This document shows positions 15,849 to 23,137 of a DNA stretch of 39,438 bases, piece by piece. The translations under genes were made by a program, and so were the position numbers. How positions within the stretch are numbered: the first letter of the stretch is position 1; the number at the start of each line of letters is the position of its first letter. Location of the stretch: contig CAYPAX010000031.1 in NCBI GenBank assembly GCA_964408735.1, forward strand, positions 1 through 39,438. The letters run 5' to 3'. Source of the DNA: UBA7887 sp964408735 (GTDB lineage Bacteria > Pseudomonadota > Alphaproteobacteria > UBA7887). The notes beneath the pieces were generated by a model. That model was not told the DNA's origin. It saw only the letters and a program-made list of their open reading frames with translations, and searched no databases.

Positions 15849-16361
15849 ATGCCAATGGGATCAAGATTGGGGCGTTGTAGCGCCCTCCTGGCTGCCGCGT
15901 TGCTGACACTTGGCTTCGGCCCGGCCGCGATGGCAGATTTCGATGAAGCCATGGCGGCATACCGGGCCCAGGACTATGCGGCAGCCTTGGCTGAGTTGCA
16001 GTCGCTTGCCGAAGCCGGCCAGGCCGACGCCCAATACCAGCTTGGCCTCATGTATGCCGAGGGCGAGGGCGTAATGCCCGACGATGTGGAGGCAACGGCC
16101 TGGTTCCGCCGTGCAGCGGAACAGGGCATGCCCGACGCCCAGTTCAATCTCGGGCTTTCCTACGCATCGGGGATGGGCGTGGTGGATGATCCGGTTCACG
16201 CGCATAAATGGTTCAACCTTGCCGCGGCGATTCTCCCCCCCGGGGAGGAAAGGGACCGCGCAGTCGGTGCCCGTGCTGACGTCGAGGCCGAGCTGAGCAC
16301 CGCGCAAATTGCCGAGGCGCAGCGCTTGGCGACGATCTGGTACGAAAACCGCGAACCCTAA
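15849..16361 (+). CDS. Exported Sel1-repeat protein
   Basis: A 170-residue protein with an N-terminal signal peptide (CSALLAAALLTLGFGPAAMA) and then Sel1-like repeats: AQYQLGLMYAEGEGVMPDD and AQFNLGLSYASGMGVVDDP, with companion helices EATAWFRRAAEQG and HAHKWFNLAAA. ATG 15849 is favoured by GAGAGG 7 nt upstream; ATG 15834 is in frame but its purine run is too close. Sel1 proteins usually act as periplasmic interaction scaffolds. No partner is evident; the gene ends 15 bp before the recombinase remnant. Confidence 0.83.
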   Translation: MPMGSRLGRCSALLAAALLTLGFGPAAMADFDEAMAAYRAQDYAAALAELQSLAEAGQADAQYQLGLMYAEGEGVMPDDVEATAWFRRAAEQGMPDAQFNLGLSYASGMGVVDDPVHAHKWFNLAAAILPPGEERDRAVGARADVEAELSTAQIAEAQRLATIWYENREP

Positions 16362-16376
16362 GTGGGGTGGACGAGC

Positions 16377-17390
16377 ATGCAACTGTATAAGCGGCGCGGC
16401 TCACCATACTGGTGGTGTGCTTTCACGCCGGCAGGGCACAAGCGGCAACGCTTTTCGACGCGGCAGACGGACATGGCCAAGGCAGCGCGGGAAGCTGCGC
16501 TCAAGGCCAGGGCCATCCTCGAATCGCTCTACCCGGAAGATGTGCGGGAGATGACCCTAGCCGAAGGCATAGAGCGGCGCCTCGAAGAGGTCGAGAAGCT
16601 CGCCGATTATCGCACCGTCGAGAGCCGCTCGCGCAAGCTGGTCGCGGGGCGCGGCTTCACCAACCGCTACGGTCTCGATCCTGGCATGCGGCTGCACGAT
16701 ATAACCAGCGCAACCGTGCAGCGCCTGCGCACGGAGCGGCTTCGCGAAGGTATGTCCGATGCCTCCATCCATCGCGAAATCTCGCTCCTGCGGACCATAT
16801 ACAACCGCGCCCGCAAGGCCTGGAGCGTGCGCGTTGCCCCCAATGTGCGCTTTGAAAAAGATCGCCAGACCATCTCACCGCGCTGCCTGAGCGAAAACGA
16901 AGAGCGCGCCCTGCTGCGGGAGCTCGAGCCGACACGCCAGTCTGGCGGCTCGACACCGTGGCACAATCGCTCTCTGCGCGGCCGGCGGAATCTGGTCGAT
17001 CAGTACGACCTGGTTGTCGCCATGCTCGACACCGGCGCCAGCTACGCCGAGATCGCAGTGCTCAAATGGGATGCGGTCGACACGCAGAACTGGCGTACGC
17101 TGACCCCCTCAAGCGGACGCTCCAGCATGGCCATCAGTGCGCGACTGGCGGCGATCCTGCGGCAACGCCGCCACGATCTGCAGGGCTGCGACTATGTCTT
17201 CCCCGCCTATGAGACAGGCGGCAAGCCGGTCAACCGCTCGCGCGGCAATGCCCGCACCGGCATCGACGCCGCCATGGAGCGTGCCGGCATCAACAGCGCA
17301 GAGAAGATTGCCATGCTGGGCAAGGCGGACATCCAGAGCATCCGCCAAAGCTATCTCTCACGCCAGACCGAGACCGTCGCCCAAATCTGA
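16377..17390 (+). CDS. Degenerate, C-terminally truncated tyrosine recombinase (phage-type integrase)
   Basis: A 337-residue relative of the recombinase at 18510-19445. It keeps the N-terminal SPYWW...RFSTRQTD region, a SAM-like core-binding domain (about 100-180) and the beginning of the catalytic domain. Compared with the intact paralogue, the first catalytic arginine is replaced by S222 (DTGASYAEIAVLKW), the HxxR histidine is Q320 (IQSIR), and everything after the HxxR region, including the LGH histidine and the nucleophilic tyrosine, is gone. It cannot carry out recombination. GGGGTGG lies 6 nt before ATG 16377. It ends 24 bp from the convergent kinase gene. It is either a decaying gene or retained only for DNA binding. 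Confidence 0.78.
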   Translation: MQLYKRRGSPYWWCAFTPAGHKRQRFSTRQTDMAKAAREAALKARAILESLYPEDVREMTLAEGIERRLEEVEKLADYRTVESRSRKLVAGRGFTNRYGLDPGMRLHDITSATVQRLRTERLREGMSDASIHREISLLRTIYNRARKAWSVRVAPNVRFEKDRQTISPRCLSENEERALLRELEPTRQSGGSTPWHNRSLRGRRNLVDQYDLVVAMLDTGASYAEIAVLKWDAVDTQNWRTLTPSSGRSSMAISARLAAILRQRRHDLQGCDYVFPAYETGGKPVNRSRGNARTGIDAAMERAGINSAEKIAMLGKADIQSIRQSYLSRQTETVAQI

Positions 17391-17414
17391 GCGCTGCCCT
17401 CCCAAGTGGCCTGG

Positions 17415-18470
17415 TCAGAGGTCCCTTGCCGGCTCCTCACCAGCAGAGCCCATGGGAAGCTCGAACCAGAACGTGCTGCCCTCGCCGGGCGCGCTTTCAA
17501 AATCCAGGCTGCCGCCCATCCCCTCTATCAATTGCCGGCTTATCGTTAGCCCGATTCCAGCACCCTCGACCCTTGACGCCTCCAAGCCAAGCCGCGAAAA
17601 GGGATGAAATACCTCATCATGCCTTTCGGGAGCAATGCCGCGACCGGTATCGGCAATACTGATGCACATCATACCCGCCTCAGTGGCGGTCACGCTCAAG
17701 GTCACTTTCCCCTTGCGGTGGTTATACTTCACTGCATTCGAAAGCAAATTCAAGAGAACCTGTCTCAGCCGGTTTCGGTCGGCAAATATCGTCCTGCCCG
17801 CGGAGAGTCTTTCCGGCAGAACGAACGATATCTCGCGTTCATGTGCCATCGGGCGAACGAGATCCAGGCTTTCCTGGATAATCTGTTCCGGCTCGATGGT
17901 CTCCGGGGACAGTTCGATACGCCCTGACTCGACGGTAGATAGATCCAGAACCTGGTTGACCAAGGCAAGAAGGTGTTCACCGCCATCAAGGATATGCTGA
18001 ATGTTCACCTTTTGCTCTTCGCTGAGAGGCTGCTCGGGATAATCCCGTAGCAGCTGGGCAAAGCCGAGTATCGCATTGAGCGGCGTGCGCAGCTCGTGAC
18101 TCATGGAGGAGAGAAACTCGCTCTTCGCCTGACTTGCCATGTCTGCGGCCTGCAATGCCGAGACAAGATCCTGCTGTGCCTTCTTCCGCTCCGTGATGTC
18201 GCGCACCAGGCCAGTGAACAGCCGATGGTCACCCAAATCCACCTCGCTGACCGATATCTCCATGGGAAAGGTGGCGCCATCCTTCTTTCGGCCCGTGAGC
18301 TCGCGCTCGATACCGACCGCCCTGCCATCGCCGCTATCGAGATACTTGCGAATGTAGCCGTCATGGGCGCTTCGGTCATGATCTGGCATGAGCATGCTGA
18401 CATTCTTGCCGATAACTTCCTCCGGCTTGTAACCGAAAAGCTTCGCCGCACTGCTGTTGAAGGTTTCCAC
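17415..18470 (-). CDS. PAS-domain sensor histidine kinase, 5'-truncated
   Basis: The 351-residue frame begins inside a PAS domain (VETFNSSAAKLFGYKPEEVI), continues to its PAC end (LVRDITERKKAQ), then has a HisKA dimerisation domain with H125 (SSMSHELRTPLNAILGF) and an HATPase domain: N-box RQVLLNLLSNAVKYN, G1 DTGRGIAPE and G2 GAGIGLTIS. The kinase part is complete. PAS similarity continues a few codons past the GTG at 18470 (AINQQGI) and then turns into unrelated sequence holding an in-frame stop, at the 5' end of the integrase gene. The start and the sensory front of the protein have therefore been lost, probably through integration or deletion. The product, if made, would lack its regulated input. 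Confidence 0.8.
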   Translation of the reverse strand: METFNSSAAKLFGYKPEEVIGKNVSMLMPDHDRSAHDGYIRKYLDSGDGRAVGIERELTGRKKDGATFPMEISVSEVDLGDHRLFTGLVRDITERKKAQQDLVSALQAADMASQAKSEFLSSMSHELRTPLNAILGFAQLLRDYPEQPLSEEQKVNIQHILDGGEHLLALVNQVLDLSTVESGRIELSPETIEPEQIIQESLDLVRPMAHEREISFVLPERLSAGRTIFADRNRLRQVLLNLLSNAVKYNHRKGKVTLSVTATEAGMMCISIADTGRGIAPERHDEVFHPFSRLGLEASRVEGAGIGLTISRQLIEGMGGSLDFESAPGEGSTFWFELPMGSAGEEPARDL

Positions 18471-18509
18471 GATACCTTGCTGGTTGATGGCCGATCTAAA
18501 GGAGGACTG

Positions 18510-19445
18510 ATGATCAATCTGTCCAAGAGACCCAACTCACCCTATTGGTGGGCCTCCTACACGATCCCCGACCGTCCTCGCCGCCGCTTCAGCACCAAGC
18601 GAACGGATCGCAAAGAAGCGATGCGTGTCGCACTGGAGGCTCAGCGCCGCGACCTCGACGCCCAACAGCTCGACGCGAAGATCGAGATGACCCTGGCCGA
18701 GGCTATGGAGCAGTACGTCGCCGAGAAGACACACTCGCGGCATCTTCGTGGGTTCCAGACCAAGGCTCGGAAGGTCGTCGCCGGTCCCGGCTATGAGGGG
18801 CGCTTCGGCCTCGACCCTCGTCGGGAGACTAAGTATGAGCCGACGTGGGAGCGGCGCGCTCTCCGCACTCGCCGCGCTCAGCAGGATCAGCTCGACTTCG
18901 TCATTGCCCTGCTGGATACCGGCGCGCGCTACAGTGAGATGGCCGAGCTGACCTGGGACATGGTCGACACGGCGAAGTGGACCCGTCTTTATATCTACCG
19001 GCAGAAGGTGGAGAACGAGGGCGTCCACGCGCTGACCAAGCGTCTGCGTGGTGTCCTCCAGCGACGGCGGGAGGACATCTCAGGCTCCAGCTACGTCTTC
19101 CCGTCACTCGATCCAGTGTCGGGCCGCTACCTCGACAAGCCTCGCGGTCACTCGATCAACGGTATCCTCAAAGCGATGGACCGGGCTGGCGTCAATACGC
19201 CGGTCAAGATCAAGACGCTGGGCCGTGCGACCGTCCACACTCTGAGAGACACCTATGCTTCGAGGCTCGTTCAGCGTGGCATGAGCCTCTTCAAAGTCCA
19301 GAAGCAGCTCGGACACACTTCGCCGGTCATGACGCAGAAGTACGCTCACCTCGCCCAGGAAGACGTGGCAATCGAGGCCGCAGAGCTGCTGGATGGAGGT
19401 CTAGGGAATACCCTTGAGATGGCTAGGGTCGATCATAGGGGGTAG
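18510..19445 (+). CDS. Tyrosine recombinase (phage-type integrase) with intact catalytic residues but shortened DNA-binding part
   Basis: A 311-residue integrase with the full catalytic set: R140 (DTGARYSEMAELTW), K166 in the beta hairpin, H243-x2-R246 (HTLRDTYASR), H269 (QLGHTSPVM) and nucleophile Y278 (TQKYAHL). AAAGGAGG at 18498-18505 sets ATG 18510; the longer frame from 18096 runs antisense through the kinase gene. Aligned with the relative at 16377-17390, about 83 residues of the core-binding (SAM-like) domain are missing: GLDP at 100-103 runs straight into the sequence that follows LEP in the relative. It lies 150 bp from the 3' end of tRNA-Arg, a usual integrase target, so it looks like the leftover of a tRNA-targeted element. 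Confidence 0.82.
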   Translation: MINLSKRPNSPYWWASYTIPDRPRRRFSTKRTDRKEAMRVALEAQRRDLDAQQLDAKIEMTLAEAMEQYVAEKTHSRHLRGFQTKARKVVAGPGYEGRFGLDPRRETKYEPTWERRALRTRRAQQDQLDFVIALLDTGARYSEMAELTWDMVDTAKWTRLYIYRQKVENEGVHALTKRLRGVLQRRREDISGSSYVFPSLDPVSGRYLDKPRGHSINGILKAMDRAGVNTPVKIKTLGRATVHTLRDTYASRLVQRGMSLFKVQKQLGHTSPVMTQKYAHLAQEDVAIEAAELLDGGLGNTLEMARVDHRG

Positions 19446-19537
19446 AGTCGCTACACCTCTGCCTAGAGAACGCCCACCTCCTCGATCCGATCCGCGCCGA
19501 ATGAGTGACACAAAACTGGCACATTCCCTCCCACTGG

Positions 19538-19570
19538 ACCCCCCGCCTCCTGATCGAGGTGGGGGGTTTT
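19538..19570 (+). terminator. Rho-independent terminator after the integrase gene
   Basis: ACCCCCCGCCTC (19538-19549) pairs with GAGGTGGGGGGT (19556-19567), with one G-T pair and a 6-nt loop, followed by a T run. A shorter outer inverted repeat, CCCACTG (19530-19536) with CAGTGGG (19582-19588), encloses it. The T run serves plus-strand transcripts and would stop integrase transcription from running antisense into tRNA-Arg. Confidence 0.85.
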
Positions 19571-19594
19571 CCGTTACGTTTCAGTGGGTTAGGA

Positions 19595-19671
19595 TGGCGC
19601 GCCCGGCAGGACTCGAACCTGCGACCTGTGAATTAGAAGTCCACTGCTCTATCCAGCTGAGCTACGGGCGC
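19595..19671 (-). tRNA. tRNA-Arg (anticodon TCT)
   Basis: A 77-nt cloverleaf on the minus strand: acceptor GCGCCCG pairs with CGGGCGC, D arm GCTCAGCTGGATAGAGC, anticodon arm GTGGA-CTTCTAA-TTCAC with TCT at 34-36, T arm with GGTTCGAGTCC, discriminator G and an encoded CCA. It is 9 bp downstream of the NDUFS4-like gene, and its 3' end faces the integrase, as at a phage or island attachment site. Confidence 0.97.
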
Positions 19672-19680
19672 GCAGGCGCG

Positions 19681-19974
19681 CTATTCGATGCGGTCGTAGC
19701 GGAAATTGTCCGCGTAGGCCTTGATTCTCGGCTTGCGCTCGGCCGGCTCGCTGACCTCGTAGGCGAGCTTGTTGCGCTCGGCGAAGGCGACGGCCGCCTC
19801 GCGGCTCGGGAAAGGGATGCGCACCTGTTGGTCGGTGTCGGGCGAGCCCGTCCAGCCCATCAGGCTGTCGAGGGAGCGCGCCGCCGCCGGCACGAACTCG
19901 AGCAGCCACTGCTGCGCATTACCCATTCCCGACTGCATCGCCGTCTTGGCCGGCCGATAGATCCTCGCCGTCAT
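19681..19974 (-). CDS. NDUFS4-like complex I accessory subunit (ETC complex I subunit family)
   Basis: A 97-residue protein matching the alphaproteobacterial relatives of mitochondrial NDUFS4 (18 kDa/AQDQ subunit): RIYRPAKTAMQSG near the start, LMGWTGSPDTDQQVRIPF in the middle, SREAAVAFAERNKLAYEV after it, and a C-terminal KAYADNFRYDR. This subunit stabilises the NADH-oxidising arm of respiratory complex I on the cytoplasmic side. ATG 19974 is preceded by GAGGG in an 18-nt leader that begins right after tRNA-Pro. The gene sits between two tRNAs on the same strand, 18 and 9 bp away. Confidence 0.9.
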   Translation of the reverse strand: MTARIYRPAKTAMQSGMGNAQQWLLEFVPAAARSLDSLMGWTGSPDTDQQVRIPFPSREAAVAFAERNKLAYEVSEPAERKPRIKAYADNFRYDRIE

Positions 19975-19992
19975 GTCGAAACCCTCGTTTTT

Positions 19993-20069
<77 letters not shown>

Positions 20070-20162
20070 TGGTCAAATAAAGTAGGCATTTGTGCCGCCA
20101 GCGGCAATCCTGCGCCTATATGATAGACTCGAACGCGTAACAAGCCGGGACAGGGCGGGCCA

Positions 20163-20600
20163 ATGAAAGTCACCTACGAGTTGCATGTGAAGACCAAGGA
20201 TCGCTGGACCATCGATCAGACTTTCCCCGGCGATGCCAAGAACGAGGCGATCGACTATGCCAAGCGGCAATATGGCGAACCGCACGTCTCTGCCGTCAAG
20301 GTGATCGCCGAGACCTATAACGAACAGACGAATCAGTCGAGCGAAGTGACGGTGTTCGATACCACGCCGGGGGCGGCGCCGGAGCCGGCCAAGCCGGCCA
20401 AGCCGGCGGCAAGGCCCAAGGCCAAAGCGGCCAAGCCGGCGGCGGCCCAGGGCGGCGTTGCCCGGGCACAGAAGAAGCCGGCGCCCAAGGGCATGTCCAC
20501 GACCAAGCTCGCCGTGCTCGCCGTCGGCGGCCTGGCCCTGGCCGCGGTCATCGGCGTCGTCATCATGCGCGGGGCGGAGACGCTCTCAGGCCTGGGCTGA
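20163..20600 (+). CDS. Tail-anchored protein of unknown function with a Pro/Lys/Ala linker
   Basis: A 145-residue protein not recognised by name. Residues 1-68 form a small folded domain with an alternating beta/alpha look (MKVTYELHVKTKDRWTIDQ ... NEAIDYAKRQYGEPHVSAVKV). Residues 70-110 are a low-complexity linker of PAKPAKPAARPKAKAAKPA type. A single transmembrane helix (AVLAVGGLALAAVIGVVIM) closes the protein at about 117-136, which would leave the domain in the cytoplasm. It starts after a 93-bp gap from divergent tRNA-Pro; TATGATAG near 20118-20126 could be a -10 element. It is followed by the ABC transporter genes after 14 bp. Confidence 0.72.
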   Translation: MKVTYELHVKTKDRWTIDQTFPGDAKNEAIDYAKRQYGEPHVSAVKVIAETYNEQTNQSSEVTVFDTTPGAAPEPAKPAKPAARPKAKAAKPAAAQGGVARAQKKPAPKGMSTTKLAVLAVGGLALAAVIGVVIMRGAETLSGLG

Positions 20601-20614
20601 TCCGCCGTTCGGCC

Positions 20615-21343
20615 ATGGCGCCGGCGGTATCGATCACGGATGCGCGGCTCGAGTATGGCGGGCTGGTGCTGTTCGGTGGCCTTTCCCTGACCTTGGCGGC
20701 AGGGCGCATCACCGCCCTGCTCGGCCCCAGCGGCATCGGCAAGACCAGCCTGCTGCGCCTCATCGCCGGCCTGGCCCCGGTCGGCGAAAGCGGCCGGGTG
20801 AGCTGCGACGATGGCGACGGCGTGGCCGGCCGGGTCGCCTATATGGCACAGTCGGACCTGCTGCTACCCTGGCTGAGCGTGCTCGACAATGTCGCCCTCG
20901 GTGCCCGCCTGCGCGGCGAGGCTGCCGATCGGGACAAGGCCCGCGCCTTGCTCGCCGAGCTTGGCCTGGCAGGGTCCGAAGCGGCCTTGCCGCAAAGCCT
21001 CTCCGGCGGCATGCGCCAGCGCGCGGCGCTCGCCCGCACCCTCATGGAAGACAAGCCGATCGTGCTCATGGACGAGCCCTTCTCGCGGCTCGACGCGATC
21101 ACCCGCGCCCGCCTGCAGGATCTTGCCGTGAGCGCCCTGGCCGGGCGCACGGTGCTGCTGGTGACCCACGATCCCCTGGAGGCGATTCGCATTGCCGAGC
21201 GCATCGAGGTGATGGCCGGGCGGCCGGCCAGCCTCGGCGAGCCCATCATACCACCCGGCATAGCGCCACGGGATACTTCGACAACTGAAATGGCCGCCCT
21301 TTACGGCGCCCTCATGGGGCGCCTCGGCGCGGCCACCCCATGA
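20615..21343 (+). CDS. thiZ: ABC transporter ATP-binding protein, thiamine-precursor (HMP) type
   Basis: A 242-residue ATPase of the nitrate/taurine/ThiZ class. Walker A is GPSGIGKT (37-44), the Q-loop is YMAQSDLLLPW, the signature is SLSGGMRQRAALAR, Walker B is IVLMDEPFSRLD and the switch histidine is in LLVTHDPLEA. Its stop overlaps the start of the permease gene (ATGA). The ThiZ assignment rests on the partner permease and on the ThiY-like binding protein at 25049-25987. It would drive uptake of a pyrimidine precursor of thiamine. No clear ribosome-binding site precedes ATG 20615. Confidence 0.82.
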   Translation: MAPAVSITDARLEYGGLVLFGGLSLTLAAGRITALLGPSGIGKTSLLRLIAGLAPVGESGRVSCDDGDGVAGRVAYMAQSDLLLPWLSVLDNVALGARLRGEAADRDKARALLAELGLAGSEAALPQSLSGGMRQRAALARTLMEDKPIVLMDEPFSRLDAITRARLQDLAVSALAGRTVLLVTHDPLEAIRIAERIEVMAGRPASLGEPIIPPGIAPRDTSTTEMAALYGALMGRLGAATP

Positions 21344-22086
21344 GCATTTTGCGGCGTGCCGCCATCGCCCTGGGATTGCTGGCATTTTGGCAGGCCGTGG
21401 TCTGGCTGGCGGCCACCCCGCCCTACATCCTACCTGGGCCTAACCTTGCACTGCTGGCCCTGGTCGAGCATCGCGCCCTGATAGTCGAGCACGCCGCCGT
21501 CACCCTGCTCGAAATCGTGCTCGGCATGGCCATCGGCACCCTCTGCGGTGCCGCCAGCGCCCTGGTGCTGGCGCGCTTCGCGGCGGCCCGCGCCTGGCTG
21601 CTGCCGGCGCTGGTGGTGAGCCAGGCCCTGCCCGTCTTCGCGCTCGCGCCGATGCTGGTGCTCTGGCTCGGCTACGGCCTCGGCTCGAAGGTGGCGATGG
21701 CGGTGCTGATCATCTACTTCCCGGTCACGGCGACGTTCTACGACGGCCTCAGGCGTACCGACCCGGGCTGGCTCGACCTCGCCGCGACCATGGGTGCCTC
21801 GCCGCTGGCGATCCTCTTTCGCATCCGCGTTCCCGCCGCGCTTCCGGCCCTGGCCTCGGGCATGCGCGTTGCCGCCTCGGTCGCGCCGATCGGCGCCATC
21901 GTCGGCGAATGGGTGGGCTCGAGCGCCGGGCTCGGCTATCTCATGCTGCACGCCAACGGGCGCATGCAGATCGACCTCGTCTTCGCCGCCCTGCTGACCC
22001 TGGCGGTCATCGCGGTGACGCTCTACTTCGCCGTCGACCGCGGCATGCGCGCCCTGATGCCGTGGCAATCGGACACGGTCAGCTGA
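21340..22086 (+). CDS. thiX: ABC transporter permease, thiamine-precursor (HMP) type
   Basis: A 248-residue inner-membrane protein with about six helices of the BPD_transp_1 type. The EAA loop that docks onto the ATPase reads LDLAATMGASPLAILFRIRVPAALP. The SSAGLGYLMLHANGRMQ segment resembles HMP/sulfonate/nitrate permeases. It overlaps thiZ by 4 bp and its last 8 bases overlap the end of convergent egtB. It should form the channel for the ThiY-like binding protein encoded 3 kb further on. Confidence 0.82.
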   Translation: MSILRRAAIALGLLAFWQAVVWLAATPPYILPGPNLALLALVEHRALIVEHAAVTLLEIVLGMAIGTLCGAASALVLARFAAARAWLLPALVVSQALPVFALAPMLVLWLGYGLGSKVAMAVLIIYFPVTATFYDGLRRTDPGWLDLAATMGASPLAILFRIRVPAALPALASGMRVAASVAPIGAIVGEWVGSSAGLGYLMLHANGRMQIDLVFAALLTLAVIAVTLYFAVDRGMRALMPWQSDTVS

Positions 22087-23137
22087 ACACCAGGCGCGCC
22101 CCGGCACAAATATGTCGGCGGTCGGCCTCGTAGTAGTTGCGGAAGCTCGCACGGCGGATATCGGGCTCGCTATCCGGGCCGGCGCCGCGCAGCACGAAAT
22201 GCCGGCCATCGAACCAGGGCAGGGAATATTCCCGGTAGGGCTTGAAGCGGAAACCCGGATAGGGGTGGAAAGCGTTGGCGCACCATTCCCAAGCGCCGCC
22301 GATGCCCTCCAGCACGCCAGCCCTGGCCGCCGCCTCCCACTCATATTCGTGCGGCAGGCGCGCCCCGGCATAGGCCGCGAAAGCGCCGGCTTCGTGGCGC
22401 GACAGGCCGATCACCGCCTCACCCGCCCTGCCCCAACCACTGGGCTGTGTCACCCCGGCCCTTGTCAGCCATTGCCAGCCGGCAGCACTCCAGTAGCGCC
22501 GCTCGCTATAGCCGCCCGCTTCCATGAAGCCGAGATATTCCCCGTTCGTCACGGGCCGGATAGCGATGGCGAACTCGGGCAGCTCGCGGATATGCGCCGG
22601 CCCCTCATTGTCGAAGCCGAAGCCGCCATCCGAGCCGATGCGCCAGGTTCCGGCCGGGACCGCACGCGCGTCGCGGCTCGGCGGCGATGCCGTGATGGTG
22701 CGTTCGCCCGCGGCCGGTGCGCGCTGGCGCAGCACCAGGCGTATGGTCTCCAAATGCTGGGCATGGTGGTTGATGAGGAAATCCGCCAGATAGCCGTCTT
22801 CACACAGCGGGTGGCCTTGCGTGCGGTCGAGAAGTGCCTGGCTTTCGGCCATGGTCTGGCGGCACCAGTCGAATAGCCGCGCGCGTTCCGGAAGCGCCGC
22901 GCCGCGTGCCGCCTTCGGCGCCAGCTCGGGCAGACACAGTCCGTGCAAATGTGCCGTGAGACTGTCGTCACCGAGGACGCGCTCGCGGATCCACAAGGCC
23001 TCGATGAAGGCGCAATGACGCGCATGCCAACCGATCGGGCTGAGCACCGGATGAAACTGCCGCCGCAGCTCGGCGTCGTCGAGTTGCTCGGCGAGGGCCA
23101 GTACTTTGTTGCCGAGCTCGGTCAGGCGTTCGCTCAC
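22079..23137 (-). CDS. egtB: Ergothioneine biosynthesis sulfoxide synthase EgtB
   Basis: A 352-residue non-haem iron enzyme that joins hercynine to cysteine or gamma-glutamylcysteine through an oxidative C-S bond. The N-terminal DinB-like domain carries the likely iron triad H41 (SPIGWHARH), H124 and H128 (NHHAQH). The C-terminal formylglycine-generating-enzyme fold starts near GTWRIGSDGGFGFDNEGP and ends with the FRNYYEADRRHICAGARL region. GTG 23137 is chosen: GGAGG lies just upstream and it overlaps the egtC stop (GTGA); the longer frame to 23206 runs into egtC. It is shorter than many EgtB proteins (about 400-430 residues), mainly between the two domains. Confidence 0.9.
   Translation of the reverse strand: MSERLTELGNKVLALAEQLDDAELRRQFHPVLSPIGWHARHCAFIEALWIRERVLGDDSLTAHLHGLCLPELAPKAARGAALPERARLFDWCRQTMAESQALLDRTQGHPLCEDGYLADFLINHHAQHLETIRLVLRQRAPAAGERTITASPPSRDARAVPAGTWRIGSDGGFGFDNEGPAHIRELPEFAIAIRPVTNGEYLGFMEAGGYSERRYWSAAGWQWLTRAGVTQPSGWGRAGEAVIGLSRHEAGAFAAYAGARLPHEYEWEAAARAGVLEGIGGAWEWCANAFHPYPGFRFKPYREYSLPWFDGRHFVLRGAGPDSEPDIRRASFRNYYEADRRHICAGARLVFS

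Noticed and set aside
18096..18509. N-terminal extension of the second integrase
   Set aside because: It runs antisense through the histidine kinase, and a strong AAAGGAGG precedes ATG 18510.
20385..20450. Repetitive GGCCAAGCCGGC-type sequence
   Set aside because: It encodes an in-frame Pro/Lys/Ala linker, so it is low-complexity coding sequence and not a CRISPR or REP array.
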